From Streptomyces sp. SAI-135 (GTDB lineage Bacteria > Actinomycetota > Actinomycetes > Streptomycetales > Streptomycetaceae), in the NCBI RefSeq assembly GCF_029893805.1, contig NZ_JARXYP010000002.1:310001-374000 (forward strand): a stretch of DNA of 64,000 nucleotides, given 5' to 3'. Below, in pieces: positions 35,201-42,100 of the stretch. The notes beneath the pieces were generated by a model, which worked only from the letters and a program-made list of their open reading frames with translations, was not told where the DNA came from and searched no databases. Numbering within the stretch: position 1 is the stretch's first letter; each line of letters opens with the position of its first letter. Both the position numbers and the translations under genes were made by a program.

Positions 35201-37245
35201 TCGGCCCGGGCGATGTTCACGGAGGGCAGGTCCGCGCGCCCGGTGTGCACCGACGGTGTGTCGAAGCGGGACAGGTTCACCGACGGCAGGTCCAGCCGCC
35301 CCGCCGACGGCATGTCGACACGGGCGATGGTGCCCGCCGCCGGGATGTCGGTGATCCGCGCGTCCACGCTCGGCATGTCGATGTGCACGGCGTGGGAGCC
35401 GGACGACACCGAGCCCAGGCTCGGCACGTTGACCTGCCCGACGGAGGGGACGTCGACCTGCCCGGTCGCCGGGAGGTCGATGTGCCCCACCGACGGTGTC
35501 GACACCGACGGCAGGCCGTCGAGGTGGCCGACGCCCACCGAGGGCGGGGAGATCCGCGCGCCCCCTGCTCCGACGGAACCCAGGCTCGGCACGTTGACCG
35601 GTCCGCCGACCGGCGCCCCGGCACCCGTGCTGATCGACGGCACGTGGATACCGCCCGTCCCCGGCGCGGTCACGGAGGACACCGGGCCCAGCGTCGGCAG
35701 GTCGATCCGGCCGACGCTGCCGAACCCGCCCGTCGAGGGGATGTCGACGACGCGGGCGTCGATGCCGGGCACCGAGACGGAGAGCTTGCCGCCGAGGCCG
35801 TTGAAGCCGCTGAGGTTGATCGTGCCGATCGAGCCGGACAGCGAGGTCGGCGACATGTTCCCGAGGCCCGAGGCGATACCGCCGCCCGTCACGTTCGGCG
35901 TGAACTGCCCGGTGCTGATGCTGGGCAGGGAACCGAGGCCCGCGCCGGGCCGCAGCACGTCGAGGCCGGCCGCGATGCCGCCGCTGATCTTGCTCGTCGC
36001 GCCGAGGAACTGGCCGCCTGCGAAGGCGCCGTAGCGGTACAGGCCGAAGACACCGCGGTCGATGACGCCGATCTTCAGCGCGAAGCCCAGGCCGTGTCCC
36101 AGCTCGTCGGCGGCCACGGGCAGGAAGAACCGCAGCCCGTTCAGGCCGCGTACGCCGTTGATCATCGTGGTGCCGAGTGAACTGCCGAGGCCCCGGATGC
36201 CGTTGAGACCGCCGATCACGGACCGCAGGCCGAAGAAGGTCTTCGCGCCCATCAGGTTGATCACGGTCAGCTCGGCGGAGGCGGGGATGACACCGAAGCC
36301 CTTGCCGAAGGAACCGCCGGTCATCGTGAAGCCCTTGATGCCCGGCATGAACGCCAGGTTCGGGACGTGCAGTCCGCCGATGCCCTTCAACCCGTTGTTC
36401 AGCCACACATTGGTGGCCCGGAAGGCGTCGTCGACGCCGAGACCGAGACGGCCGAAGAGGCCGAGCGCGTTGGGACCGCCGAGGAAGAGGTTCCTGCCCC
36501 CTGCCCAGGCGTCGATCCCGGCACCCTTCAGGCCCTTCCAGACGTTGGCGAGGTTGATGCCCTTGGTGGTGGGCGCGATGACCCCGATGATCGACAGCAC
36601 CAGGTCGGTGATGCTCGCCTTGCCCTGCGAGAAGTCCACCGCGGTCTTGATCAGCAGGGCCACGTTGAGCGCGATGGTGAACAGGGCGAGCGGACCGCCG
36701 ACGATCATCGCCGGGATGACGAGGATCAGCGCCAGCCAGCCGAGTGCCTTCCAGATCTCCTCGCACTCGTCGATGGGCGAGGCGATGCTGTCCGCCGCGT
36801 CGCGGATCGTCGACGCGGCCGTGCTCGCCGCGTCCTGGAGCGTGTCCCTGGCGTCCTCGGCGGTGGACCTGTGGGTCTCTCGGCCCGCCTCGTCGTCCTC
36901 CGCGAGTGCGGCCGCCGCCTCCAACGCTGCGTCCGCACGCCGCTGTTGTTCACGCATCACGCCTGCGTAGGTGCGCAGCGCGGTCTGCACGTCCACGTGT
37001 GCCTGCCGGAAGGTGGACACGTAGTTGCGCAGATCGCCGTCGATCACCTCGCGCAGCGCGTCGGCCGTCTTGCCGACGAAGGCCCCGTCGGTGGTGTCGA
37101 GGATGTCGTTCAGGCCCGAGTCGATGGTGTCCGCCAGCTCGACCAGGTCGTCCTGGGAGGTGATCAGCGCGTCGATCCGGTCCGCGTCGCCCGGTGTCGG
37201 GTCGCTGTCCAGGCCGAGCGCGCTCCAGTCGGCGGGACGGGCCAT
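29233..37245 (-). CDS. Giant multidomain repeat protein of a type VII secretion locus, 2670 aa
   Basis: The ATG at 37245 lies behind AAGGAG (11-nt spacing). Regions seen: residues 1-150, an ESX-like helical head (DRIDALITSQDDLVELADTI, AGVMREQQRRADAAL) with a coiled-coil stretch; ~163-205, long hydrophobic segments; ~205-510, glycine-rich; ~515-795, low-complexity repeats of the type VDxPSVGxVDLPS and Thr/Pro runs; ~970-1615, beta-rich repeats with THTHDLLTLQGGPLAGS and GEFHVPALGNRTTV; ~1630-2380, RHS/YD-like repeats such as WSEYDANGAVVRHGTRHWG and WTRYDGDHRPIAHGTRDWG; ~2430-2665, alternating amphipathic and glycine/alanine-rich membrane-like segments. No nuclease or other toxin motif was recognised. 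It looks like a secreted polymorphic or adhesin-like ESX substrate, coupled to an AAA+ and a lectin protein. Confidence 0.8.
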   Translation of the reverse strand: MARPADWSALGLDSDPTPGDADRIDALITSQDDLVELADTIDSGLNDILDTTDGAFVGKTADALREVIDGDLRNYVSTFRQAHVDVQTALRTYAGVMREQQRRADAALEAAAALAEDDEAGRETHRSTAEDARDTLQDAASTAASTIRDAADSIASPIDECEEIWKALGWLALILVIPAMIVGGPLALFTIALNVALLIKTAVDFSQGKASITDLVLSIIGVIAPTTKGINLANVWKGLKGAGIDAWAGGRNLFLGGPNALGLFGRLGLGVDDAFRATNVWLNNGLKGIGGLHVPNLAFMPGIKGFTMTGGSFGKGFGVIPASAELTVINLMGAKTFFGLRSVIGGLNGIRGLGSSLGTTMINGVRGLNGLRFFLPVAADELGHGLGFALKIGVIDRGVFGLYRYGAFAGGQFLGATSKISGGIAAGLDVLRPGAGLGSLPSISTGQFTPNVTGGGIASGLGNMSPTSLSGSIGTINLSGFNGLGGKLSVSVPGIDARVVDIPSTGGFGSVGRIDLPTLGPVSSVTAPGTGGIHVPSISTGAGAPVGGPVNVPSLGSVGAGGARISPPSVGVGHLDGLPSVSTPSVGHIDLPATGQVDVPSVGQVNVPSLGSVSSGSHAVHIDMPSVDARITDIPAAGTIARVDMPSAGRLDLPSVNLSRFDTPSVHTGRADLPSVNIARADVPSVDVRGVSGADVNVGRVEVPSVGTGGANGADLHLTHADVPSGASAAHVDVPAAIADTPAVNLAHVDVPALGTAAAHVTTPTPAPARVDTPTADVTHVAPTPTPTPANTGGLSAPTPGSYAVDLPKLGRVDLAVLASRTIEVRMMTGQQFNFLHTFTNIDSSLPGVSVRVTPGTGPHGTNVHVDTGGVQGVTAWHAVQNSQDVLVVQRALPNNGGTDQWTYHLSAADNWAPAGGMQHFPPGTLANSHVLGSMPPHSQGQAGLLTPPPVNQPVQGPPNAPTTVNVPGVTNAQLQVQFGAAPGRITGVTPVHAVGAPPITVQHLPGAGPDNTDLVRVDHTVSAVEIRRIDLAPDATGTLTPIRDERLITLAGGPHQGTRIAVDLIDANAVRQVSGPPLPPGQALYTGGELNLPTPGGFQLYDPATGLPGRTGTQLTGGTAGNNLYVLTGGGRPQLTDALAVPHPGATVTQVQGMFHVRTPQTPAGVVAVHTADGAFSHEAIRIEGGGYLRGQHLVDAAGNRIAGATVTPQHPAVPPTPQPPTAFRIENGNRHLVVGLDGARTHDVLTLRGTNDFVHIPAGQGTPVRVDAAGVNQGAITSVGGEFHVPALGNRTTVFDAANGTHTHDLLDVQGGPLAGSRLHVDLGGTPGHVLDGSGTRTHIVVPLQGTGHVALVPVTPGGALARTDLAGVDQGAITRVGDEFHVPAPNNRTTVYGLDGTHTHDLLTLQGGPLAGSEIRIGLGGTPPRLDGAVVVPQQGGGFRIQHGDTHVAVDAQGVHTDDIATLTPAQGSGLVHTPATGANPVPVLKDMNGAPVPHASVTAGPGGTFTVTRGVVDGGGAPIGRFLEFHPAGAVNLLDADLARLDDVRVAARPSGAGFRITQDGEILLVDAGGRVDLAAADTAGTGVFRVHDGQGAHQFDAVQLTDSVGTRFIRTDTHTLLDGELSPVPPGGHTVTPQPGGGYRVDGFPGVRAGEYKLYDNLGRITEQRIDVVTKGTVKPNEYLKVTHPSDGVTKPTWERVRLDAAGTPRPLTGARGWYDGGTLDTKGLGQGRVHLVSHSGGTVFERRTLPGGHVLDAYHSSAGVGDFGRFNQRGGWSEYDANGAVVRHGTRHWGESGRSWFDVTTTMGIDTRVRHFQATPDGGHVLAQLDNKPLTQSFAKTTWTRYDGDHRPIAHGTRDWGPGRGFTDTMLHPRTGESVVVHEKWGRFTWSPHDVRRFHQTKIGADGVPKAEYTSWSAHGKENGAGVTLKNGDFLETRRFAEQRPPVSWQWLTSGEYRAMNLDQVPWLKRDNNLQVHHFTQTPAGGGAPVHGMRFVSADTTTDVLRTGVVVRESRKLLNGDTLTVGDVKLPAGVTRHDGYLPWSQGAGKPQGHRTYNGADFTSPTIDGRRVIWQDRVAVGPAGGDWYTPNIPGRQWNVVRSGLDDGTVVEYRPAPGQAPPAHLNNGDWTRYDHHGLVVARQDTWPDPAGTGNHIQVTSTGMLDGTVRWTDSLGNSGVRKLNHHRGDVTPWGWDRETFQDFDLSGQLVRDHRLLAKGTTVDAWSVPDPAGGRTWHWNKVGADGMVKAFGTGPGDRVRRWFDADGTQLPDWRPGARWQDQVPGTNQIVQEIPAKPAGTSWFTDAPHRVREYTVDPAGLGTIDPHVWKEYENGVEIGRKVELRDGTYLESEDWHKQWRRYGTDGVTMIDQRTVAGLVWHTDTFGRVSLVGRETNFTGALAEFRGFSRTWKEANIWQWGASVDGASTVTPFAYRAGRQLLVEFVQEWILDFTMNLAVYGIVAAATGTPFGVTDVAKAAFGATVSAGVKGTFSAGHLAAYRGGPWRTGLGQVDEGNPYNRRPNDKNWGDEWAGNEKVLRWRTGSYDFGVGLASGMVAGFVGGAATAAVFGVKDKDGNTVKLSGTDALLAGAIGMAGGAIGGISTGLGRTLLTNNLAGRWFHRGGFLDTIAIGATGKLIDKTFYQLFLMKELTVSIGPGYYTHPADGSNGGTTA
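33001..33445 (-). repeat. Direct repeat of about 291 bp inside the giant gene
   Basis: The segment starting at 33001 recurs at about 33292 with high identity over at least 145 nt (shared words GCCGGCGAG, GGGCCGCCCTGGA, GAGCAGGTCGTGGGTGTGG). It encodes the 97-residue unit containing THTHDLL.QGGPLAGS and GAIT.VG.EFHVP..NRTTV. More diverged units flank it (33.4-34.3 kb and 32.4-32.9 kb). Confidence 0.85.
35130..35720 (-). repeat. Low-complexity Val-Pro-Ser repeat region of the giant gene
   Basis: Short units of about 8-13 residues built on VD(L/I/V)PS(V/A)G are repeated some 25 times, so the DNA is full of GACGGCA, GGCAGGTC and ACGTCGAC words. Such a stretch can expand or shrink by slippage or recombination. 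In the protein it probably forms an extended or beta-roll stalk. Confidence 0.8.
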
Positions 37246-37303
37246 CGGTTCACACGCTCCTTCGGTCGGGGACTGCCGCACCGTCCACGCTTCGCGGCGG
37301 TCA

Positions 37304-37353
37304 AAAGGTTCAACCAACGCGTCGTGATTTCCGGTTGAGGACGTTGAACCTTT
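37304..37353. promoter_or_regulatory. Long-spaced 11-bp inverted repeat in the divergent T7SS promoter region
   Basis: AAAGGTTCAAC (37304-37314) and GTTGAACCTTT (37343-37353) are perfect inverted copies whose centres are 39 bp apart. They sit in the 180-nt spacer between the giant gene and the acidic ESX-like gene. A related GGTTGA word lies between them. The layout suggests a dimeric or looping regulator for both operons, or a stem-loop in an RNA leader. Confidence 0.55.
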
Positions 37354-37425
37354 CGGGGCTGCCGGTGCGTGGAGGGACCGGAAGGGATCCCGGGGCCGCC
37401 GGGACAGGACCGAGCGGGAGGCGCG

Positions 37426-38355
37426 GTGCCCGACTTCTCCATCGACTACGGCGCCCTGCACAACGTGCAGGCACAGATGCGCGACCTCGCGGACGCCGCC
37501 GACTCCGGTGGCGCGACCGGGGTGTTCAAGGAGGTCGGCGAGGCCACCAGCTCCGAGCGCAAGGCGCTGTTCGGCTCCTCCGACCTGTCGTACGCCTTCA
37601 ACCTCTTCTACACACGGTCCAGTTCACGCACGCAACAGGCCAAGGACGGGCTCACCGAACTCGCCGACACCTTCAGCGGGGTCGCGGACGCCTTCTTCAA
37701 CGCCGACGCCCAGCTCTCCTCCGCCGCCGGACTGATGAGCGGCAGCATCGGCCTGGACGAGTGGAAGAACGACAAGGAGGCCTACGAGAGCTGGCAGAAC
37801 GACAAGGCCGCCTGGGACGCCTATCTCCAGGACATCGGCGCCTCCGACTACTTCGCCGAACACCCGGACGCGGACATCGGCACGGTCTGCAGCGCCGACG
37901 ACGCGCCGGGCTGGTGCGAGACGTGGATCAACGACGACGACGCGCCCACCGATCCCGGCGCTCCCCCGGACAAGCCCGCCGACGACCCGCCGACCTCGTA
38001 CACCTACGAGGACGAACAAGGCAAGGTCGACGTCACGGTCGAACTGGACGACGACTACAACGTGATGAAGGAGACATCCACCATCACCACCCCGGACGGC
38101 CAGTCCTACACGTCCGTCACCACCTACGACTCCGCGCCGCAGGTCATCCAGCCGGCCAACGGCGACTCCTTCGACGTCCGCGACTACACGATGGAGACCA
38201 CCTACGCGGACGGTTCGAAGACCACCACGCAGGTCGTGATCGACGAGGACGGCTCCGGGACCATGACCACCACCGACGCCGACGGCAACACGACCGTCTC
38301 CACACGCCCCGGCCCGTACGACGACTGGTCCGAACCCGAGGAGGACGAGGAGTAG
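37426..38355 (+). CDS. Acidic ESX-like secretion-locus protein, 309 aa
   Basis: The GTG at 37426 follows GGGAGG; an earlier in-frame start lacks such a site. The first ~115 residues are helical and resemble long WXG100/LXG-type substrate heads (DYGALHNVQAQMRDLADAAD, then a second helix QQAKDGLTELADTFSGVAD). A middle part with EAYESWQNDKAAWDAY follows. The last ~130 residues are very acidic and Thr/Asp-rich, with beta-type repeats (YTYEDEQGKVDVTVELDDDY, ending EPEEDEE). There is no signal peptide, as expected of an ESX substrate. It is probably a secreted partner or effector; no enzymatic motif seen. Confidence 0.75.
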   Translation: MPDFSIDYGALHNVQAQMRDLADAADSGGATGVFKEVGEATSSERKALFGSSDLSYAFNLFYTRSSSRTQQAKDGLTELADTFSGVADAFFNADAQLSSAAGLMSGSIGLDEWKNDKEAYESWQNDKAAWDAYLQDIGASDYFAEHPDADIGTVCSADDAPGWCETWINDDDAPTDPGAPPDKPADDPPTSYTYEDEQGKVDVTVELDDDYNVMKETSTITTPDGQSYTSVTTYDSAPQVIQPANGDSFDVRDYTMETTYADGSKTTTQVVIDEDGSGTMTTTDADGNTTVSTRPGPYDDWSEPEEDEE

Positions 38356-38404
38356 TCCCCCGACCGGGCCGGCCCGCAGGACCCATGAGAAAGGTCAGTC
38401 ACGC

Positions 38405-38713
38405 ATGGCAGCCAACATCTCCCTGTCGTACTCCGAGATCGAACGCGTCTCCAACCTCCTCGACACGAGCGTCGAGGAGACCCTGGTCCCGCGCATGGAC
38501 GAGGCCAAGACGGAGGTCGACACGCTTCTGGACAACGCCCTGGTCCTCACCAAGGCCAGCCCGGCGCTGCAGGGGCAGTACGAGAAGTTCACCCAGTCCC
38601 TGAAGGACGCCACCGACAGCATCAAGGGCTTCGCGGAGCAGTTCCGCCAGATCATGCAGTCCGTCCAGGACATGGACCAGGACATCGCCGACAAGGTCAA
38701 CAGCAACGGCTGA
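38405..38713 (+). CDS. Small WXG100-like ESX protein A, 102 aa
   Basis: An ATG at 38405 follows GAAAGG. It is about 100 residues, all helical, with a helix-turn-helix hairpin whose turn region reads LTKASPALQGQYEKF instead of the classic WXG. Size, helicity and position beside an EccC ATPase match EsxA/EsxB-like small secreted proteins. It shares the KASPALQ..YE.F core with the next gene, so the two are paralogues and probable heterodimer partners. The C-terminal YxxxD/E secretion signal is not obvious. Confidence 0.8.
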   Translation: MAANISLSYSEIERVSNLLDTSVEETLVPRMDEAKTEVDTLLDNALVLTKASPALQGQYEKFTQSLKDATDSIKGFAEQFRQIMQSVQDMDQDIADKVNSNG

Positions 38714-38743
38714 GCAGCACACGGGCAGCAGGAGGCACACAGC

Positions 38744-39073
38744 ATGGCAGCAACCCTGAGCGGCAACCAGGACGTCGTCTTCGACTACGACGAGATCGCC
38801 CGGACCGCGACGAACATGGGCACCAAACTCACCGACATCAGCACGGAGTTGACCAACCTGGAGACCACGGTCAGCAACCTCCTCCAGGACGGCCTGGTCT
38901 TCGAGAAGGCGAGCCCGGCGCTCCAGTCGGCGTACGAGAACTTCAGCAAGCAGATGCACGAGTCCGCGGCCAACATCAAGGCGTACGCGGACAGTTTCAA
39001 CGACATCGCCGAGGCGATCGCGGAGTCGGACCAGACGATCGCGAACGATGTGACCGCGGCGCAGGAGGGCTAG
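38744..39073 (+). CDS. Small WXG100-like ESX protein B, 109 aa
   Basis: An ATG at 38744 with a clear GCAGGAGG upstream. It is a paralogue of the preceding protein: VFDYDEIARTATNMGTKL, FEKASPALQSAYENF, and a C-terminal helix IAEAIAESDQTIANDV. It has no WXG motif either; the shared turn motif is KASPALQ. The 30-nt spacing and matched length suggest a co-expressed EsxA/EsxB-like dimer exported by the facing EccC system. A strong hairpin at 39094-39127 ends the transcript. Confidence 0.82.
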   Translation: MAATLSGNQDVVFDYDEIARTATNMGTKLTDISTELTNLETTVSNLLQDGLVFEKASPALQSAYENFSKQMHESAANIKAYADSFNDIAEAIAESDQTIANDVTAAQEG

Positions 39074-39093
39074 ACCCGGCCCGCCCTACGGCG

Positions 39094-39127
39094 ACGAGGG
39101 GTGACGCGGTCTCGCGTCACCCCTCGT
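39094..39127. terminator. Perfect 15-bp bidirectional terminator hairpin
   Basis: ACGAGGGGTGACGCG, loop GTCT, CGCGTCACCCCTCGT. It lies between the convergent esx-like gene and eccC, 20 nt and 12 nt from their stops, and the right arm is followed by TCC. It is one of the clearest terminators in the window. Confidence 0.9.
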
Positions 39128-39139
39128 TCCCGTGTCCGG

Positions 39140-42100
39140 CTATCCGCCCAGGACCGTCAGCGGCACCTGGACCATGATGGGCGTGCCCGACTCGCTCGCC
39201 GTCCAGCCGCGGCCCGCCGGGAGCGGAGTGCGGACCTGCTCCGTCGCGATGCGGACGCCGATGAGGTCGCCCTCGGCGATGCTCTTGGGACCCAGCAGGA
39301 TGCCGCGACGGGAGCGGCGGGCCATGCCGACCCAGCCCAGGGAACTCATCGACTCGGGCAGCCCGGCCAGCAGCAGGCCCTGGCGGCGGTCGCGTCCGGC
39401 GGCGGCGACCTGGCGCAGGACCTTGTCGGCCTTGCAGCTCAGGAGCAGGTCGGCGTCGTCCACGACGACCACGGTCGGCTTGCCCGCGACCGCGTCGAGC
39501 GCCGCGGTGACGGCCTCCGCGGAGGGGTCGGGGTCCGTGAGGACCTGGGCGAGGTCGTGCGCGGCGAGCTGGCGGAGCTGGGACTCGCGAGGTGTGATCA
39601 CGACCAGCGAGGTGCCGCCGAGGAGCAGGGAGACACACATGGAGGCGAGCGTCGTGCTGCGCCCGGTGCGCGGCGGGCCCGCGACCATGAACGAGCCGCC
39701 GCCGGCCGCGAAGTCGTAGCCGAGGGGCGTCCCGGTGTCGCCGCCGACGCCGAGGAGGGCGTACAGCGGGCGCCGGTCCGCCTCGGGGACCTGGTCGACG
39801 GCCTCCTGGAAGCCGATCAGCGCGGGCAGTTCCGCGACGCCGAACGGTCGCCGGACCTCGGGGACCGCGGCGTCCCGGGCGGTCGTACGGCGTCCGATCT
39901 CGCGCAGCGCGTCGCCCTGGTCGGCGCCGTCCTCGGCCGGGAGGAGCGCGATCTGGGCCTCGATGCCGCTGGGGGCGAGCCAGCCGCGGCCGGCGGGGAT
40001 GTGCTTGGGCACCTTGTGACGGCTCATGCCGGCGAGGTTGTAGTCACTGGGGTCGGCCTGCCGCAGCAGCAGCCGCTGGTCGTTGTGGGCGGCGAGTCGG
40101 CCACCGAGCAGCAGGCGTTCGGAGGTGGCGATGACGTGGACGCCGGCCGCCGCGCCCTCCCGGAGCAGACGGACGATCTCGGTGTAGACGCGTCCCCCGT
40201 CGTAGTCGTCGAGCAGGGCGCTGAGCGCGTCCCAGCCGTCGATCAGGAGCAGTATCCGGGCGGGGCGGCGGTCCTTGGAGAGCTTGGTGCGCAGTTCGCC
40301 GAGCCCGGCGCAGTCGTGCTGCGAGAGCAAGCGCTGACGTACCGTCAACTCGGCGCTCAGGCGGGCGATGAGCCGCTCAAGCCGCTCGGTGTCGTGGCGG
40401 GGGACGACAGCCCCGCAGTGCGGCAGGGATTCCAGGGGGCCGAGCCCGCCGCCGGCCGCGTCGATGCCGTAGATGTGCAGGTCGGAGCTGGAGATCGCGA
40501 GGGCTGCGGTGCCCGCGACGGTCCGGAGGACCTGGGTGCGGCCGGTGCGCGGTGAGCCGATGACGTAGAGGTGGCCGAAGGTGGCGAAGTCAATGGTGCC
40601 GAGCCGCTGTTCCTGGAGCTGCGGGATGTCGAGCAGGGCGTACGGGACGAGCGGGAGGGCGCCGGGCGGGTTCTTCGGAACCGGCGGCAACTCCCCCACG
40701 CCGACGCTGTCGGCCATCGCGGGCAGCCAGGGGCTGGGCTGCGGCTGGTAGTCGTCGAGCAGCTCGGCGGCCCGGCCGATGGCGTCGACCAGGGCCCGCA
40801 GATCGGTGAGGGGCTCCTCCCCCGGGACCACCGCCGTGGCGGCCTCGTCCTCCTCGTGGGCACCGACGTCGGCGGGGCGGCCGAGCCGGGCCCAGGTCAG
40901 CTCGACACCGCGCACGGGCCGGGCGGACGCGCCCCGTTCCGCGGAGGTCGCGCCACCGCGTTCCGCTCCGACCCAGGCGCTCTGGAAGGGCGTGGGCGCC
41001 CCGGAACCGCGCCTGATCAGGGCCCGTCCCGGGTTGGCGGGCGAGATGCTGACGGCGTCAGGTGCGTTGATGATGTCCTGGCTCTCGGCGCGGTCCGTGA
41101 CGCGCAGCGCGATCCGCAGGTTGGTGTTGGCGCGGATCTCGTTGCTGACCGAGCCGCCGGGCCGCTGGGTGGCCAGGATGAGATGCAGGCCGAGAGAGCG
41201 CCCGCGCTGGGCGAGGCTGATCAACCCCGGTACGAACTCGGGGAGTTCGCGCACAAGGGTGGCGAACTCGTCGATGACGAGCAACAGGCGTGGCAGCGGC
41301 GGCAGTTGTGGGTCACGGGCCCGCTTCGCCCGGTACTCGGGATGGTCCTTCGCCTCGACCTCGGCCAGCACTCTTTCGCGGCGGCGCAGTTCCGCGTCGA
41401 GGGAGGCGAGGGCGCGCTCGACGAGATGGCCGTCGAGGTCGGTGATCATGCCGAGGGTGTGCGGGAGTTCGGCGCACTCGCGGAAGGCGCTGCCGCCCTT
41501 GTAGTCGACCAGGACGAAGGTCAGTTCGTCGGGCCGGTTGGCCGCGGCCAGCGAGGCGATCATCGTCTGCAGCAGCTCGGACTTGCCGGACCCGGTGGTG
41601 CCGCCGATGAGGCCGTGCGGCCCGTCCCGCACCAGGTCGAGGCGGAGGGTCCCCTCGTAGCCGGTGCCGAGCACGAACGCCGTGGACGCCGGCCGGCGGG
41701 CCCACTGCGCGGCCAGCGCGGCGGGGTCGGGCGGCTCCTGGCCGAGCAGGGGCAGCAGCCGTACCTCGGTGGGCAGCCCGGACTCGCTGTCGACGGTCAC
41801 ATCGCGTATCGGGGCGAGTGCCCGGGCGACCTCCTCGCACCAGTCGGCGTCCACGAGGTCGGCCCGGACGCCCTCGACGGCGGGGGCACCCGAGGTGCGT
41901 ACGGTGAGCCGGTTGCCCTCGGCCGTGACGACCGCGGTGCATTCCTCGGGCAGCAGCCGCTCGCGTTCGTCCACGCACAGGCTGAAGATGCGCACCCGCG
42001 GTCCCTGGGTGAGGAGTTGGACCACGCCGGGCACGTCCCTCAGGCGCCTGGCGCCGTCGAGCACGACCAGGACGTCGGGCTCGCTGAGCAGTGTGTGGCC

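Noticed and set aside
35130..35720. Possible CRISPR array because of regular short repeats
   Set aside because: The repeats are in-frame codons of varying length without uniform spacers; no cas genes are nearby.
29176..36180. Very long plus-strand open frames (over 1100 codons) opposite the giant gene
   Set aside because: They mirror the minus-strand codon positions in G+C-rich DNA, have no domains and no ribosome sites; they are antisense shadows.
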